A DNA stretch of 64,000 nt, taken from positions 43,489 to 107,488 of the forward strand of contig NZ_KE384105.1 in the NCBI RefSeq assembly GCF_000423925.1. The letters run 5' to 3'. The notes below the pieces were generated by a model. It made no database searches, had not been told where the DNA came from, and saw only the letters and a program-made list of their open reading frames with translations. Origin of the DNA: Butyrivibrio sp. VCD2006 (GTDB lineage: Bacteria > Bacillota > Clostridia > Lachnospirales > Lachnospiraceae). Position 1 is the first letter of the stretch; every line of letters begins with the position of its first letter. A program made the position numbers and the translations under genes. Shown here piece after piece: positions 41,747-51,004 of the stretch.

Positions 41747-43975
41747 TCAGTCAACATAACTGTTAATCTTTAGTCTGTTCCTATCTAAAGAAATAGTTAT
41801 AGCTCCTCCCAGATCTGTTCTGTATACACGGGTGCCTATCTCTTCCAACCTATCCAAGAGTTCCCTGTGAGGATGTCCATAGCGATTATTAACTCCGCAG
41901 CTGATAAGTGATATTTTAGGCTTTATGAGTTCAAGGAACTCCTTATCAGTCGTATATTCACTACCATGATGTGCAACCTTCAAAAGTGTTAAATTCTCAA
42001 ATTCCTCAGAATGATGTCTGATGTAATCCTTGAGATTATCCTGCCCGGTACCCTCTACATCACCTGTAAACAAAGCACTAAAACCACCATACTTAAGTAA
42101 TAGAATTGTTGAATAAGCGTTTGGTTCATTAGTTATCATGCCAGATACAGGACCTATGCACTTAAACAGCATTTCTTTATCAAAATTGATCTCATCACCC
42201 TGCTTCATATATGAAATAGGAATTCTTAGTTCTTCTGCTCGCTTTTCAAGCTTCCTGTAGTTATTCCCTTTTGAATCGTTATCGATACACGGAAGTATTA
42301 GGTTCCTGATCCTTATGTTGCTTCGACATTCCTCCATCATATCCATCATTTCAAGTATTCCGCTCATGTGATCCTCGTCCTCGTGAGTTAAGACGACTGC
42401 ATCAAGATCACCTATGCCTTCATAAGACAGAAATGGAACAATCTGGTATTTCGCTACATTCTTCTTAGATGTACTTCCACCATCGATCAAAATTCTGGAC
42501 TTCTTAGTTTCGATAACAATTCCGTCCCCCTGACCAACGTCAAGAACAGTTATTCTGAGGTCCGGTCTGATTCTAAGGCATAATACAAAAAGCCCCAGGA
42601 CTAAAAGTGCGTATCGTATTTTATCAAATCTTTGCTCTCTTAAAGTATCTCTTCGCCTCTCATCAGGATCGGGCGATGGAGCATGCTTATGCGTTTTTTC
42701 CTTAATGAATACAAACGCAGCCAAAATGATCAGATAAAAAATCACCTGCCATATCTCAGCGTGTCCCGCATACCAGGTATTCCCCGGAAGCGAGCTTCCA
42801 GCCAGACAGCACAAAATAAACCATTTTATTATCAGATGGCATCCTCTTCCTATGACAAAGCCTGCCGGAAAGAGAAATGCCGCAAAAGCAATACTCAGTA
42901 TTCCCAATAGCATAAGCGAAGACATTAGTGGAAGAACAAAAAGATTAAGAACAACAGAATAGATCGGATACGTGTAGTAAAAGCACATACTGACAGGAAG
43001 CGTGACCAGCATTATGGAAATGCTTGCTCCCAATAGCTTTAACCTGCCTGTTCTAAAAACATCAGGCATCGCCGGAAGCACATACCCCAGTGCTATAACA
43101 GCTCCAAATGACATAAGGAATCCGCTGTGCTTTAGATACAGCGGGCATGAAATCAAAAGTATTATTCCCGAAAGCGCCATTGCTGAAAGCATGTCATAAG
43201 TTCTGCCTATAATATCCGCTCCAAGATGTACAGCAAACATCATAATGGCCCTGAACGCAGAGGTGCTCATTCCGCACATTATTCCATATGAATACATTAT
43301 GGCGGTCGCGATCACAGCAGAGAGTGAGATCCTCATTCCTATCTTCCTCAGGAGCTTATAAAGCGACATTCCTATGATAGAGATATGCATTCCCGATACT
43401 GCAATAATATGAATAATTCCATTTCTCTTAAACTCCTCTTTAATGTCATCCGTGAGGTAATTCTTATCCCCAAGGAGAATTGCCTTCATAACCCCTGAAT
43501 CCTCAGGGCTCAGAACCTTATCGAGAAGACCTTCAAGATAAAGTCTCGTCTTATAAAGGAATTCCTCCGCTTTATTTTCTTTTCCTCCAATTCCGATGAT
43601 CTTAACATCGGTAAGACTATATTCAATTTTCAATATTCTGTAATAGCTTTGGCTGTCAAACTCTCCGGGATTAGTGCTTCTTTGAAAATTTCTCACTTTT
43701 CCAGAAGCCTTCAAGGTGCATCCCATAGGAAGCTTATACTCTGTATCGTCAAGATAGAGCATAACCTTCCTGCCGTTTTCCGTTTTCAGATATAAAATAA
43801 GTTGTTTCTCACCTGAAAACGAGCTTATTTTCTCTTCTTTACCACATATTTTTCCGGTAATGGTGATAGCTGCCTGATCAGGCAGGTAAGAGTCTTCCTC
43901 CGCCTGCATTACAAGCAGAAGAAAAAAGACAGCCGCCGCGAGAAGTCCCCCAACCACGCATAGCGGTCGTTTCAT
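41747..43975 (-). CDS. comEC: ComEC/Rec2 DNA uptake channel
   Basis: A 742-aa membrane protein that in competent bacteria carries single-stranded DNA across the cytoplasmic membrane. It has an N-terminal DUF4131-like OB region (ITITGKICGKEEKISS, VRNFQRSTNPGEFDSQSYYR), a competence domain (VMKAILLGDKNYLTDDIKEEFKRNGIIHIIAVSGMHISI) with many helices, and a metallo-beta-lactamase domain (LDVGQGDGIVIETKKSRILIDGG, LTHEDEDHMSG, KVAHHGSEYTT). Length and order are complete. It ends a same-strand cluster with comEA and a two-component system. Confidence 0.93.
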   Translation of the reverse strand: MKRPLCVVGGLLAAAVFFLLLVMQAEEDSYLPDQAAITITGKICGKEEKISSFSGEKQLILYLKTENGRKVMLYLDDTEYKLPMGCTLKASGKVRNFQRSTNPGEFDSQSYYRILKIEYSLTDVKIIGIGGKENKAEEFLYKTRLYLEGLLDKVLSPEDSGVMKAILLGDKNYLTDDIKEEFKRNGIIHIIAVSGMHISIIGMSLYKLLRKIGMRISLSAVIATAIMYSYGIMCGMSTSAFRAIMMFAVHLGADIIGRTYDMLSAMALSGIILLISCPLYLKHSGFLMSFGAVIALGYVLPAMPDVFRTGRLKLLGASISIMLVTLPVSMCFYYTYPIYSVVLNLFVLPLMSSLMLLGILSIAFAAFLFPAGFVIGRGCHLIIKWFILCCLAGSSLPGNTWYAGHAEIWQVIFYLIILAAFVFIKEKTHKHAPSPDPDERRRDTLREQRFDKIRYALLVLGLFVLCLRIRPDLRITVLDVGQGDGIVIETKKSRILIDGGSTSKKNVAKYQIVPFLSYEGIGDLDAVVLTHEDEDHMSGILEMMDMMEECRSNIRIRNLILPCIDNDSKGNNYRKLEKRAEELRIPISYMKQGDEINFDKEMLFKCIGPVSGMITNEPNAYSTILLLKYGGFSALFTGDVEGTGQDNLKDYIRHHSEEFENLTLLKVAHHGSEYTTDKEFLELIKPKISLISCGVNNRYGHPHRELLDRLEEIGTRVYRTDLGGAITISLDRNRLKINSYVD

Positions 43976-44011
43976 TTATTTTTCCCAACAAATCAAAACC
44001 GTGAAAGCAGA

Positions 44012-44950
44012 TTATTCTCGTACTATATCAAGGTTTCTCTCAAATATCTTATCAAGGGATATTTTCTCCATGAAGGTAACATTTGTCTGTCCATTCACGG
44101 ATATCTGAACCTTGTTAACGTCTGCGGTTTCACATACAGTGTTAACAAGAGAGTATAAAGCAACCTTAGGATTAACGTTTCCCTGCTGAGCCATTATTCC
44201 GGAGTCAAAATCCACATAGCACACTCCGTCTCTTACGGAAACAGAGTTGATCTTTGTCTGCGGGTTAAGAGTTGCAGTCGCAAGGTCGGTATTAGGTCCC
44301 TTTAAAAGCTGTTCAATAGCAAGTCTCTGCATGAGAATATTACTGTTATATACCACACTTCTATAGACAGGAATAAGCTCCTCTCCGTCATCAGTGGCAA
44401 AATAGAGCACCAGCTCTACCTTTTCATAAGTGTTTATCTCATTTCCGGCATTATAAACGAAGTTGTCTGCAGACATGTTACCGATAATATTGCCGTTTCC
44501 ATCAAGAAGCGGTGATCTCTCAACAGTAAATGTCACATACTCAACCCCGGGAACCTGTGTGAGCGTTCTTACCATAGCAGCTCTGTCCAGTATCTCGGTA
44601 GTCTTCTCCGTAGCGGTATAGCTTCCTGCAAAATTAAGAGTCAGAACATTACCATTAAGTGAGTAATCAAGCAGATTGACCGGTCCATAGATCGGGGCTT
44701 CATACTCAAGCTTCTCGGGCATGGTTCTCATTTTAGCCAAAAGCTCTTCAATGACTGCCTTGGTGTTACTCATATCGGACAGCACATGGTAGTCCTCACA
44801 AACCATTCCTGCTTCATCGGATTTGAGGTAGTACACCTGAACACTGTTAGGGTCCTCCTCTTTATCTGTGTTTGCACAGCTGGTAAGACAGAATGCCAAA
44901 AGCATAACGCACAATATTAAGTTGGCTAATCTTTTTAATGTAGTATTCAT
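44012..44950 (-). CDS. GerMN-domain lipoprotein
   Basis: A 312-aa lipoprotein (signal ending LTSCANT) with two GerMN-type repeats (VQVYYLKSDEAGMVCEDYHV...LTLNFAGSYT and ELVLYFATDDGEELIPVYRSV...VCYVDFDSGIM). GerMN domains occur in spore germination protein GerM and in lipoproteins (LpqB-like) encoded beside two-component kinases. Here it directly follows the kinase gene by 8 bp, suggesting it modulates the kinase outside the cell, as LpqB does for MtrB; that link is inferred. Confidence 0.85.
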   Translation of the reverse strand: MNTTLKRLANLILCVMLLAFCLTSCANTDKEEDPNSVQVYYLKSDEAGMVCEDYHVLSDMSNTKAVIEELLAKMRTMPEKLEYEAPIYGPVNLLDYSLNGNVLTLNFAGSYTATEKTTEILDRAAMVRTLTQVPGVEYVTFTVERSPLLDGNGNIIGNMSADNFVYNAGNEINTYEKVELVLYFATDDGEELIPVYRSVVYNSNILMQRLAIEQLLKGPNTDLATATLNPQTKINSVSVRDGVCYVDFDSGIMAQQGNVNPKVALYSLVNTVCETADVNKVQISVNGQTNVTFMEKISLDKIFERNLDIVRE

Positions 44951-44958
44951 ATCCTTCT

Positions 44959-46431
44959 TTATTCCAGTGACTGCATATAGATTAGAGGAATTCTGACTGT
45001 AAAGGTAGTTCCGACATTTTCCTCACTCTTAACCTGTATGGTTCCTCTGTGCATCAAAATTGCATTATGTGTTATGGAAAGTCCCAGTCCGGTACCTCCG
45101 ATTTCCCTGGACCTGGACTTATCAACTCTGTAAAATCTCTCGTAAATTTTATCAAGGCTGTCCTCGGGAATACCGATTCCCGAATCACTGACTTCACAGG
45201 TAAAATACTGATGATCAGCGTCCAGCTTTACCTTTACGAATCCGTCATCCTTGTTATACTTAACAGCATTTTCAACGAGGTTCATGAGAGCAAGTGAAAG
45301 CTTTACTTCATCTATTTCTGCTGTTATCTCTCTTGTAGTTTCCAGTGTCAGTTCTATGTTATGCTTCCTGGCTATAGGTCTTATTCTCTTAAGAATGATC
45401 TCCATCATCTGCACTACATCAACAGATGTAATGTTAAGAGGTGTAGCCTTCTTGTCCATTCTTACAAGTTCAAGAAGGTCATTGATTATCTGATTCTCTC
45501 TGTCCACCTCGGCGGCGATATCCTCCATGAAGTCTCTGTATACTTCATTTGGAACATCATCCTGCATAATAAGCGAATCTGCCAGAACTTTCATGGATGT
45601 GATAGGTGTTTTAAGCTCATGTGATACGTTTGAAACAAATTCCTGTCTTGATGCATCAAGAGCATTCATTCGCTGAAGAAGCTGATTAAACGCCTGAATA
45701 ATATGCTCTGTCTCGAAATAGTTAGCTCCCGAAATAGGCTCATTCGTGTAACCGGCCTTAACATCATTGATGGCTGCAGTAATCCTGTCGAAGGGCTTAA
45801 GCAGTCTTCCCGACATGTACACCGCCATAACCAGAATTACGATGATAGCTATAAGCTCAATTGTTATGGCCCTTCTCGTCAGTATATCCATAGTCGCCGT
45901 AATATAATCAGTTGATACACTTATCAGAAGAACGCCTCTTACGACATCCTGTTTCTTAAGCTCACGGGCCACATCACCGCTTTCATAGGTGAGTGTCTCA
46001 GTGATAGGTGCAGTCATTTCAATATAGCCATTGTTCTTATCGTATACTGCCGTTGATCCTGAGGTTCCGTTTTTCAGACATCTGACAACCTCATCAGAGA
46101 TGATGGTCTTGCCCTCACTGATTCCATAAGTATCCTTGCGGATCTTAAGGTCACTGTCAATGACTATCACTCTTCCGTCATAAAGATTGGCAAGCAAATC
46201 AAGCTCTGCATTTATAACATCAGAGGTAGTATCTGAAAAATAGTTGTAATTGATCAGGTGATTCGCCAGGATCATCAGCTGTGTGGAAACCTCTGATTCT
46301 CTGACATTGACAGCACGATCTTCGTAGCTCTCGAGAATAGCAGAATGAATCACGAGGCATGAAATCAGCCCCGTGAGAAAAACGATCAAAAATATTCTGA
46401 ATCTAAGACTTTTAAATGGGTTGTATATCAT
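44959..46431 (-). CDS. Sensor histidine kinase, WalK/MtrB-like
   Basis: A 490-aa kinase with an N-terminal helix (IFLIVFLTGLISCLVIHSAIL), a Cache/PAS-like extracellular domain, a second helix near 190-210, a HAMP domain (PFDRITAAINDVKAGYTNEPI), HisKA (FVSNVSHELKTPITSMKVLADSL) and HATPase_c (NLVENAVKYNKDDG, DSGIGIP, GTGLGLSITHNAI). It lies downstream of its response regulator gene and upstream of the GerMN lipoprotein. A WalRK-type role in cell-wall control is plausible but not shown. Confidence 0.88.
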   Translation of the reverse strand: MIYNPFKSLRFRIFLIVFLTGLISCLVIHSAILESYEDRAVNVRESEVSTQLMILANHLINYNYFSDTTSDVINAELDLLANLYDGRVIVIDSDLKIRKDTYGISEGKTIISDEVVRCLKNGTSGSTAVYDKNNGYIEMTAPITETLTYESGDVARELKKQDVVRGVLLISVSTDYITATMDILTRRAITIELIAIIVILVMAVYMSGRLLKPFDRITAAINDVKAGYTNEPISGANYFETEHIIQAFNQLLQRMNALDASRQEFVSNVSHELKTPITSMKVLADSLIMQDDVPNEVYRDFMEDIAAEVDRENQIINDLLELVRMDKKATPLNITSVDVVQMMEIILKRIRPIARKHNIELTLETTREITAEIDEVKLSLALMNLVENAVKYNKDDGFVKVKLDADHQYFTCEVSDSGIGIPEDSLDKIYERFYRVDKSRSREIGGTGLGLSITHNAILMHRGTIQVKSEENVGTTFTVRIPLIYMQSLE

Positions 46432-46492
46432 CTTGGCTCCAAAATTATTGCCTTATAGGTAGCAAACAACAATATCACGTTCTTTGCTAGCA

Positions 46493-47173
46493 TTATGCCT
46501 GAAAATAATAGCCGGATCCCCACTTCGTTCTAACATACCTGGGCTCGCTTGGATTAACCTCAAGCTTCTCCCTAAGTCTCCTCACATGAACGTCAACAGT
46601 TCTCTCATCACCGGGGAAATCCTCTCCCCAGATAGCGTGCAGAAGTTCACTTCTGTTGTAAACTTTTCCGGGAGTAGATACCAAAAACTCAAGCACATCA
46701 AACTCTCTGCTTGTAAGATTTATTTCCTTATCGCCAACATAAACTCTTCTATATTCCTCATTGATCATAAGATCGCCGAAGCTCTGAACCTTAGCCTGCG
46801 TCTCAGGCTTGGTGGTTCTTCTCATTATAGCCTTGATTCTGGCCTTAACCTCAAGGATATTGAAGGGCTTTGTAATATAATCATCAGCTCCGTACTCAAG
46901 ACCAAGTATCTTATCCATATCATCGCCCTTGGCAGTAAGCATTACGATCGGTACTGAGGAAAAATCTCTTATCTGCTGGCAAACCTCAAAGCCATCCATT
47001 TTGGGAAGCATAACATCCAGTAGAATAATGTCATAGGTATTGGCGTGAGCCAGTTGCAAGGCCTCTTCGCCATCATATGCGCTGTCAACCTTCATACCGT
47101 CCTGCTCGAGACTGTATCGAATACCTTTTACAATTGTCTTCTCGTCATCAACAACCAGTACCTTTTTTGCCAT
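46493..47173 (-). CDS. Response regulator, OmpR family (WalR-like)
   Basis: A 226-aa regulator. The receiver domain holds VDDEKTIVKG, phospho-Asp in IILLDVMLPKMDG and the Lys in DDYITKPFN; the DNA-binding domain holds INLTSREFDVLEFLVSTPGKVYNRSELL and RTVDVHVRRLREKLE. The ATG at 47173 (MAKKVLVVDDEK) follows GGAG by 8 nt and is preferred to a GTG upstream. It is cognate to the adjacent kinase. Confidence 0.9.
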   Translation of the reverse strand: MAKKVLVVDDEKTIVKGIRYSLEQDGMKVDSAYDGEEALQLAHANTYDIILLDVMLPKMDGFEVCQQIRDFSSVPIVMLTAKGDDMDKILGLEYGADDYITKPFNILEVKARIKAIMRRTTKPETQAKVQSFGDLMINEEYRRVYVGDKEINLTSREFDVLEFLVSTPGKVYNRSELLHAIWGEDFPGDERTVDVHVRRLREKLEVNPSEPRYVRTKWGSGYYFQA

Positions 47174-47195
47174 TTCTTCCACTCCATTAAAATCG

Positions 47196-47945
47196 TTAAA
47201 CTGTTATATGATCTTTGATTTTTGTAAAGAACTTATCCTTGATACCTGAAACCTTCATGATATCCTCGATAGTTCCGAATCTACCATTTTCTTGTCTGTA
47301 GGTAATGATGTTTTTTGCTCTGCCAGGTCCAATCCCGGGAATAGTACAAAGCTGTGCCTCGTCAGCAGTATTGATATTGACCTTACCGCCTTCGGCGCTC
47401 TGCGATGAACTATTGTCGTACATGCCGGATATTCCTGCTGTATCACTTCCCTGTTCTATGGAAGTATCAAGAGCCACGTCACCGCTTTGTCCAAAAGATG
47501 TTGTCTCCTCGAGAGTAGGTATTCTCACCTTAACCCCATCAGAAAGAACAAGTGCCTGATTGACATACTCGCTGTCCGCTTCCTCTGAAAAACCACCTGC
47601 TGCCCTCACTGCATCTACTACTCTGCTTCCTGATGGAAGCTCATAGACACCTTCACACAACACGGCACCGCAAACATGGACCATCACGGTCTGCGGTGGT
47701 ATCTGAGTATCCTCCTTAGCAGTAGTATCCTCAGCTGCTTCTGCGCTTTCTGTGGTCTCTACTGCAACGTCCGAGGTCTCAGAAGTGCTGCAGGTATCAC
47801 CTGCTTCCTCAGACTGATCGGACATAACTGCTGCCCTTTCCGGTTCAACAAGTACAATTTCGTCATTCTTACGACTGCAACCGGACGTAAACAGCATTCC
47901 AAGCAAGCTTAAAAAAATAAAACTTTTTGTAATAATTTTATGCAT
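47196..47945 (-). CDS. comEA: ComEA-like DNA receptor lipoprotein
   Basis: A 249-aa lipoprotein (LLGMLFTSGCSR) with an acidic linker, a SLBB domain (VMVHVCGAVLCEGVYELPSGSRVVDAVRAAGGF) and a C-terminal helix-hairpin-helix pair (VNINTADEAQLCTIPGIGPGRAKNIITYR...DIMKVSGIKDKFF). ComEA binds incoming double-stranded DNA and hands it to ComEC. The ATG at 47945 follows GGAGGA by 5 nt. A lipid anchor in place of the usual membrane helix is a notable variant. It heads a cluster that reaches comEC. Confidence 0.88.
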   Translation of the reverse strand: MHKIITKSFIFLSLLGMLFTSGCSRKNDEIVLVEPERAAVMSDQSEEAGDTCSTSETSDVAVETTESAEAAEDTTAKEDTQIPPQTVMVHVCGAVLCEGVYELPSGSRVVDAVRAAGGFSEEADSEYVNQALVLSDGVKVRIPTLEETTSFGQSGDVALDTSIEQGSDTAGISGMYDNSSSQSAEGGKVNINTADEAQLCTIPGIGPGRAKNIITYRQENGRFGTIEDIMKVSGIKDKFFTKIKDHITV

Positions 47946-48085
47946 GTTTCCTCCACAATGTGGAGGCCCCACCACGCATGGACATAAGATACGCGTCCAC
48001 TAATCATAATAGCGGAAAAGAATTTCTTACGCAAGATAGCTGTAATATTTTCGTAACAATTACAAAAAAGTCAACTCATTAGACA

Positions 48086-48116
48086 ATTCTTTTGTATATA
48101 TATACAACAAAAGAAT
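48086..48116 (-). terminator. Hairpin after the solute-binding protein gene
   Basis: ATTCTTTTGT / ACAAAAGAAT inverted repeat with an AT-rich loop just downstream of the solute-binding protein stop. It lacks a strong T-run, so termination is uncertain. Confidence 0.5.
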
Positions 48117-48124
48117 AATGAACC

Positions 48125-49663
48125 TTATTCTTCCTGTCCCTCAGTAATAACAACCGTGGCGTCAGGAAGTCGTTCCTCCTCTACTGCAGTGCCATTTATC
48201 TGCAGCTTAACGTTCTCGGATAATGTCTTTAACGTATCATTCACATCCGCACCTTCCCAGATGTTTGCAAAAGCAATTTCAAGCTGAACCCAGAAGTTAC
48301 TGGTGGCCATAAGCTTAGGCATAGGTACTGATTTGGAATAAACATCAACAAATGAATCAAGGGAATCGTTGCCATAAGGAATTCCCTCATGTGCGATAAG
48401 CTTGCCGCTGGATAAGTAGCATGCATCGGTGTTCTCGCCGCAAAGGAAAGCAGCAAAATCATTGGCTTTATCCTGATGTTCGGAATATCCATTGATTACA
48501 AGGCAATCTGTAACTGACATGGTTCTGGTTCCATAGTTGCCATTAAGCGCAGGCATTGTAGTAACACCATATTCAAAGTTACATTTACCTGACGCCTTAG
48601 CCTCCTCTATCTTGGCAACAGCATCAGAGGTAGCAACAGTAAATACTGTTTTGCCATCTATGAAATCCTGCAAAACCTTGTCATAAGTAACAACGCTCTC
48701 GTCTATAGCAAAGAACTGATTGAGCTGCTGATAAAAGCTCATGCAGTTAATAGTGTTTTCATTGTAAACATCGATCTGGCTGATATCATCACCTGCCTGT
48801 CCGCCGAGGTTAAGGTAATTACCTACAAAGAAATAATTGTAAAAGATATCGGTAACATCCCATCTGAAGACTGATTCTACACTATCCGGAGCATTATAGT
48901 TGTCAGCAAACAGAAGAATATCTTCTATTGTGGTAGGAAGCATCTTCTGAACGCCATCATTAACCTCTTCATCAGAAAGAACTGATTCCTCGGAAGCCTC
49001 ACCTATTTCTCCTTCTTCAAATTCCGGGCTATTCACTGTTCCGGCATCCTCTGACTGAGTAATATCCTCGCCCTCTATCTCTCCTGCATCAGCTGCTGCC
49101 TGAGCAAGTTCGCCCTCTGCGGCATCTATTTCAGCCTGTCTGCGGGCACGAACCTCGTCCTCAAGATATGTTCTGTTATAAAGAAGTGAGCTTGTTTCAA
49201 AATAGTAAGGATATGCGATGTATTTTCCCTTATAAGTGATCGCATTTTTTGCAGCATCAGAAAAACCAAGAGAATCATCACTGAAAATCTCCGGCTTTCT
49301 AATCTCCTCTGCAAGTCCTGCAAGGTACGCTTTTTCAAGACTGTCATGAGTCATGATAAAAACGTCGGGATAATTATCGCCCTGAACAGACGCCTTGTTT
49401 ATCTCCTCGAGATACTCAAGACCTGACACGCACTGGATCTCGGCTCTGGCAGTCTTACTCTTTTTGTTGAACTCAACGGCTTTTCCAGTAAGATAGTCCG
49501 TCATAGCTTCATCTGTGTACCAGAGTCTGACTGTTGTCTTGTCATTTGCTCCAAAAATTGTGCGCTCCTCATGGAGATTTTCACCTGATCTTGAATAATA
49601 AAAAGCTGCTCCAAGCAGTGCTAATATAAGAACAGCTCCAAGCAGCCTGAATCTTATCTTCAT
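48125..49663 (-). CDS. Membrane-anchored extracellular solute-binding protein with acidic insert
   Basis: A 512-aa family 1 binding protein. After an uncleaved-looking N-terminal anchor (LLGAVLILALLGAAFYYSR, no lipobox Cys) come TVRLWYTDEAMTDYLTGKAVEFNKKS, YPDVFIMTHDSLEKAYLAGL and AYPYYFETSSLLYNRTYLED. An unusual stretch near 170-240 (AAEGELAQAAADAGEIEGED, EEGEIGEASEESVLSDEEV) is acidic and low-complexity, inserted between the two lobes. The ATG at 49663 follows GTGAGG. No permease or ATPase is adjacent, so its transporter is elsewhere or it has a sensing role. Confidence 0.8.
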   Translation of the reverse strand: MKIRFRLLGAVLILALLGAAFYYSRSGENLHEERTIFGANDKTTVRLWYTDEAMTDYLTGKAVEFNKKSKTARAEIQCVSGLEYLEEINKASVQGDNYPDVFIMTHDSLEKAYLAGLAEEIRKPEIFSDDSLGFSDAAKNAITYKGKYIAYPYYFETSSLLYNRTYLEDEVRARRQAEIDAAEGELAQAAADAGEIEGEDITQSEDAGTVNSPEFEEGEIGEASEESVLSDEEVNDGVQKMLPTTIEDILLFADNYNAPDSVESVFRWDVTDIFYNYFFVGNYLNLGGQAGDDISQIDVYNENTINCMSFYQQLNQFFAIDESVVTYDKVLQDFIDGKTVFTVATSDAVAKIEEAKASGKCNFEYGVTTMPALNGNYGTRTMSVTDCLVINGYSEHQDKANDFAAFLCGENTDACYLSSGKLIAHEGIPYGNDSLDSFVDVYSKSVPMPKLMATSNFWVQLEIAFANIWEGADVNDTLKTLSENVKLQINGTAVEEERLPDATVVITEGQEE

Positions 49664-49719
49664 TAAATACCTCACTAAGTGTATGTATGAAGTTCTGATG
49701 ATCACTACGATCTACAGAA

Positions 49720-50910
49720 CTAAGAAAGACAAGGTTCCAGTATTTTAATCATTTCATCCACATCGCTTTTTGTAATCACAAGCGGAGGAATAAAGCGAAT
49801 CACATTTGTCCCAGCATTGATAAGGATAAGACCGTTATCCAAAGCCTTGGTAATAATCTCTCCCACCGGGCGATCAAGCTCAAGTCCCTGTAAAAGTCCG
49901 CTACCTCTTCTGTCAATGATGAAATCGTAACGGTTTTTCAGCTCTTCAAGCTTCTCCTCGAGATAATCCGAAACCTCTCTCACGTTATCTATTATATGGT
50001 TAGTATCGAATAAATCAAGGACTTTGTCTATAGCTGCACATGCCAGAGGATTGCCACCGTAAGTGGTTCCGTGGTCACCTGCAACAAGAGAATTCTGACC
50101 TGCCTTTTCAGTCATAAGAAAAGCGCCTACGGGCACACCGCAGCCAAGTGCTTTAGCAGTTGTCATGATATCCGGCTTTACACCGAATTTCTGCCATGCA
50201 TACATGTATCCTGTTCTTCCCATGCCGCACTGGATCTCATCAAGAATGAGCAAGATATCCTTTTCATCACAGAGCGCTCTCACCTTTTTAAGGAAGTACT
50301 CTGTTGCAGGGTGGATTCCGCCCTCTCCCTGAACAGTCTCCATTATGATCGCACAGGTTTTATCCGTAACCTGCTGCATAACACTGTCAAAATCGTTGTA
50401 ATCAGCAAATTTGATATTGCCGATCATAGGCTCGAATGCTTCACGATAGTGCGGATTGCCCGTTACTGATAATGCTCCGAAGGTTCTTCCGTGGAAGGAA
50501 TGATTCATGGCGATAATCTCATGATCATTTTTACCATCCTTTAAAAATGCATATTTTCTTGCAGCCTTAAGAGCACCCTCAACAGCTTCCGCACCGCTGT
50601 TTGTGAAAAATACGCGGTCCATGCCAGATACAGCCTTAAGCTTTTTGGCCGCATTTATGGCAGGTACATTGTAGTAATAATTGGAGGTGTGAATCACCTT
50701 ATCTATCTGGCTCTTCAAAGCATCATTGTATTCCTTGTTAGCGTATCCAAGAGCAAATACTCCTATGCCGGAAACAAAGTCAAGATACTGTTTTCCTTCT
50801 ATATCATAAAGGTGAACACCTTCGCCCTTATCAAGTACTACCTGGTAACGGTTATAGGTATGGAGCAGATCGCGTTCAGCTTCTGCTATATAATCTTTCA
50901 TAGTATTCAT
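49720..50910 (-). CDS. argD: Acetylornithine aminotransferase
   Basis: A 396-aa PLP aminotransferase of arginine biosynthesis, making N-acetylornithine. It shows YLDFVSGIGVFALGYANKEY, FFTNSGAEAVEGALKAARKYA, ILDEIQCGMGRTGYMYAWQ and the PLP-Lys in MTTAKALGCGVPVG. I start at the ATG at 50910 (MNTMKDYIAEAE); a longer frame to 50943 would be coded by an intergenic repeat. It is the last gene of the argCJBD set. Confidence 0.94.
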   Translation of the reverse strand: MNTMKDYIAEAERDLLHTYNRYQVVLDKGEGVHLYDIEGKQYLDFVSGIGVFALGYANKEYNDALKSQIDKVIHTSNYYYNVPAINAAKKLKAVSGMDRVFFTNSGAEAVEGALKAARKYAFLKDGKNDHEIIAMNHSFHGRTFGALSVTGNPHYREAFEPMIGNIKFADYNDFDSVMQQVTDKTCAIIMETVQGEGGIHPATEYFLKKVRALCDEKDILLILDEIQCGMGRTGYMYAWQKFGVKPDIMTTAKALGCGVPVGAFLMTEKAGQNSLVAGDHGTTYGGNPLACAAIDKVLDLFDTNHIIDNVREVSDYLEEKLEELKNRYDFIIDRRGSGLLQGLELDRPVGEIITKALDNGLILINAGTNVIRFIPPLVITKSDVDEMIKILEPCLS

Positions 50911-50917
50911 TATATGG

Positions 50918-50963
50918 CCCTCATCCGTCAGCTTCGCTGACACCTTCTCCCCCAGGGAGAAGG
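50918..50963. repeat. Intergenic repeat of a widespread gut-Firmicute type
   Basis: CCCTCATCCGTCAGCTTCGC followed by TGACACCTTCTCCCCCAGGGAG. Sequences of this kind recur between genes in many gut Clostridia. Only one copy is seen here. It contains CAGC/GCTG and GGGAGAAGG/CCTTCTCCC dyads. Confidence 0.55.
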
Positions 50964-51004
50964 CTTTTGTTTTCTGTATTATTGATAATTGCTAATTGAG
51001 TGAT

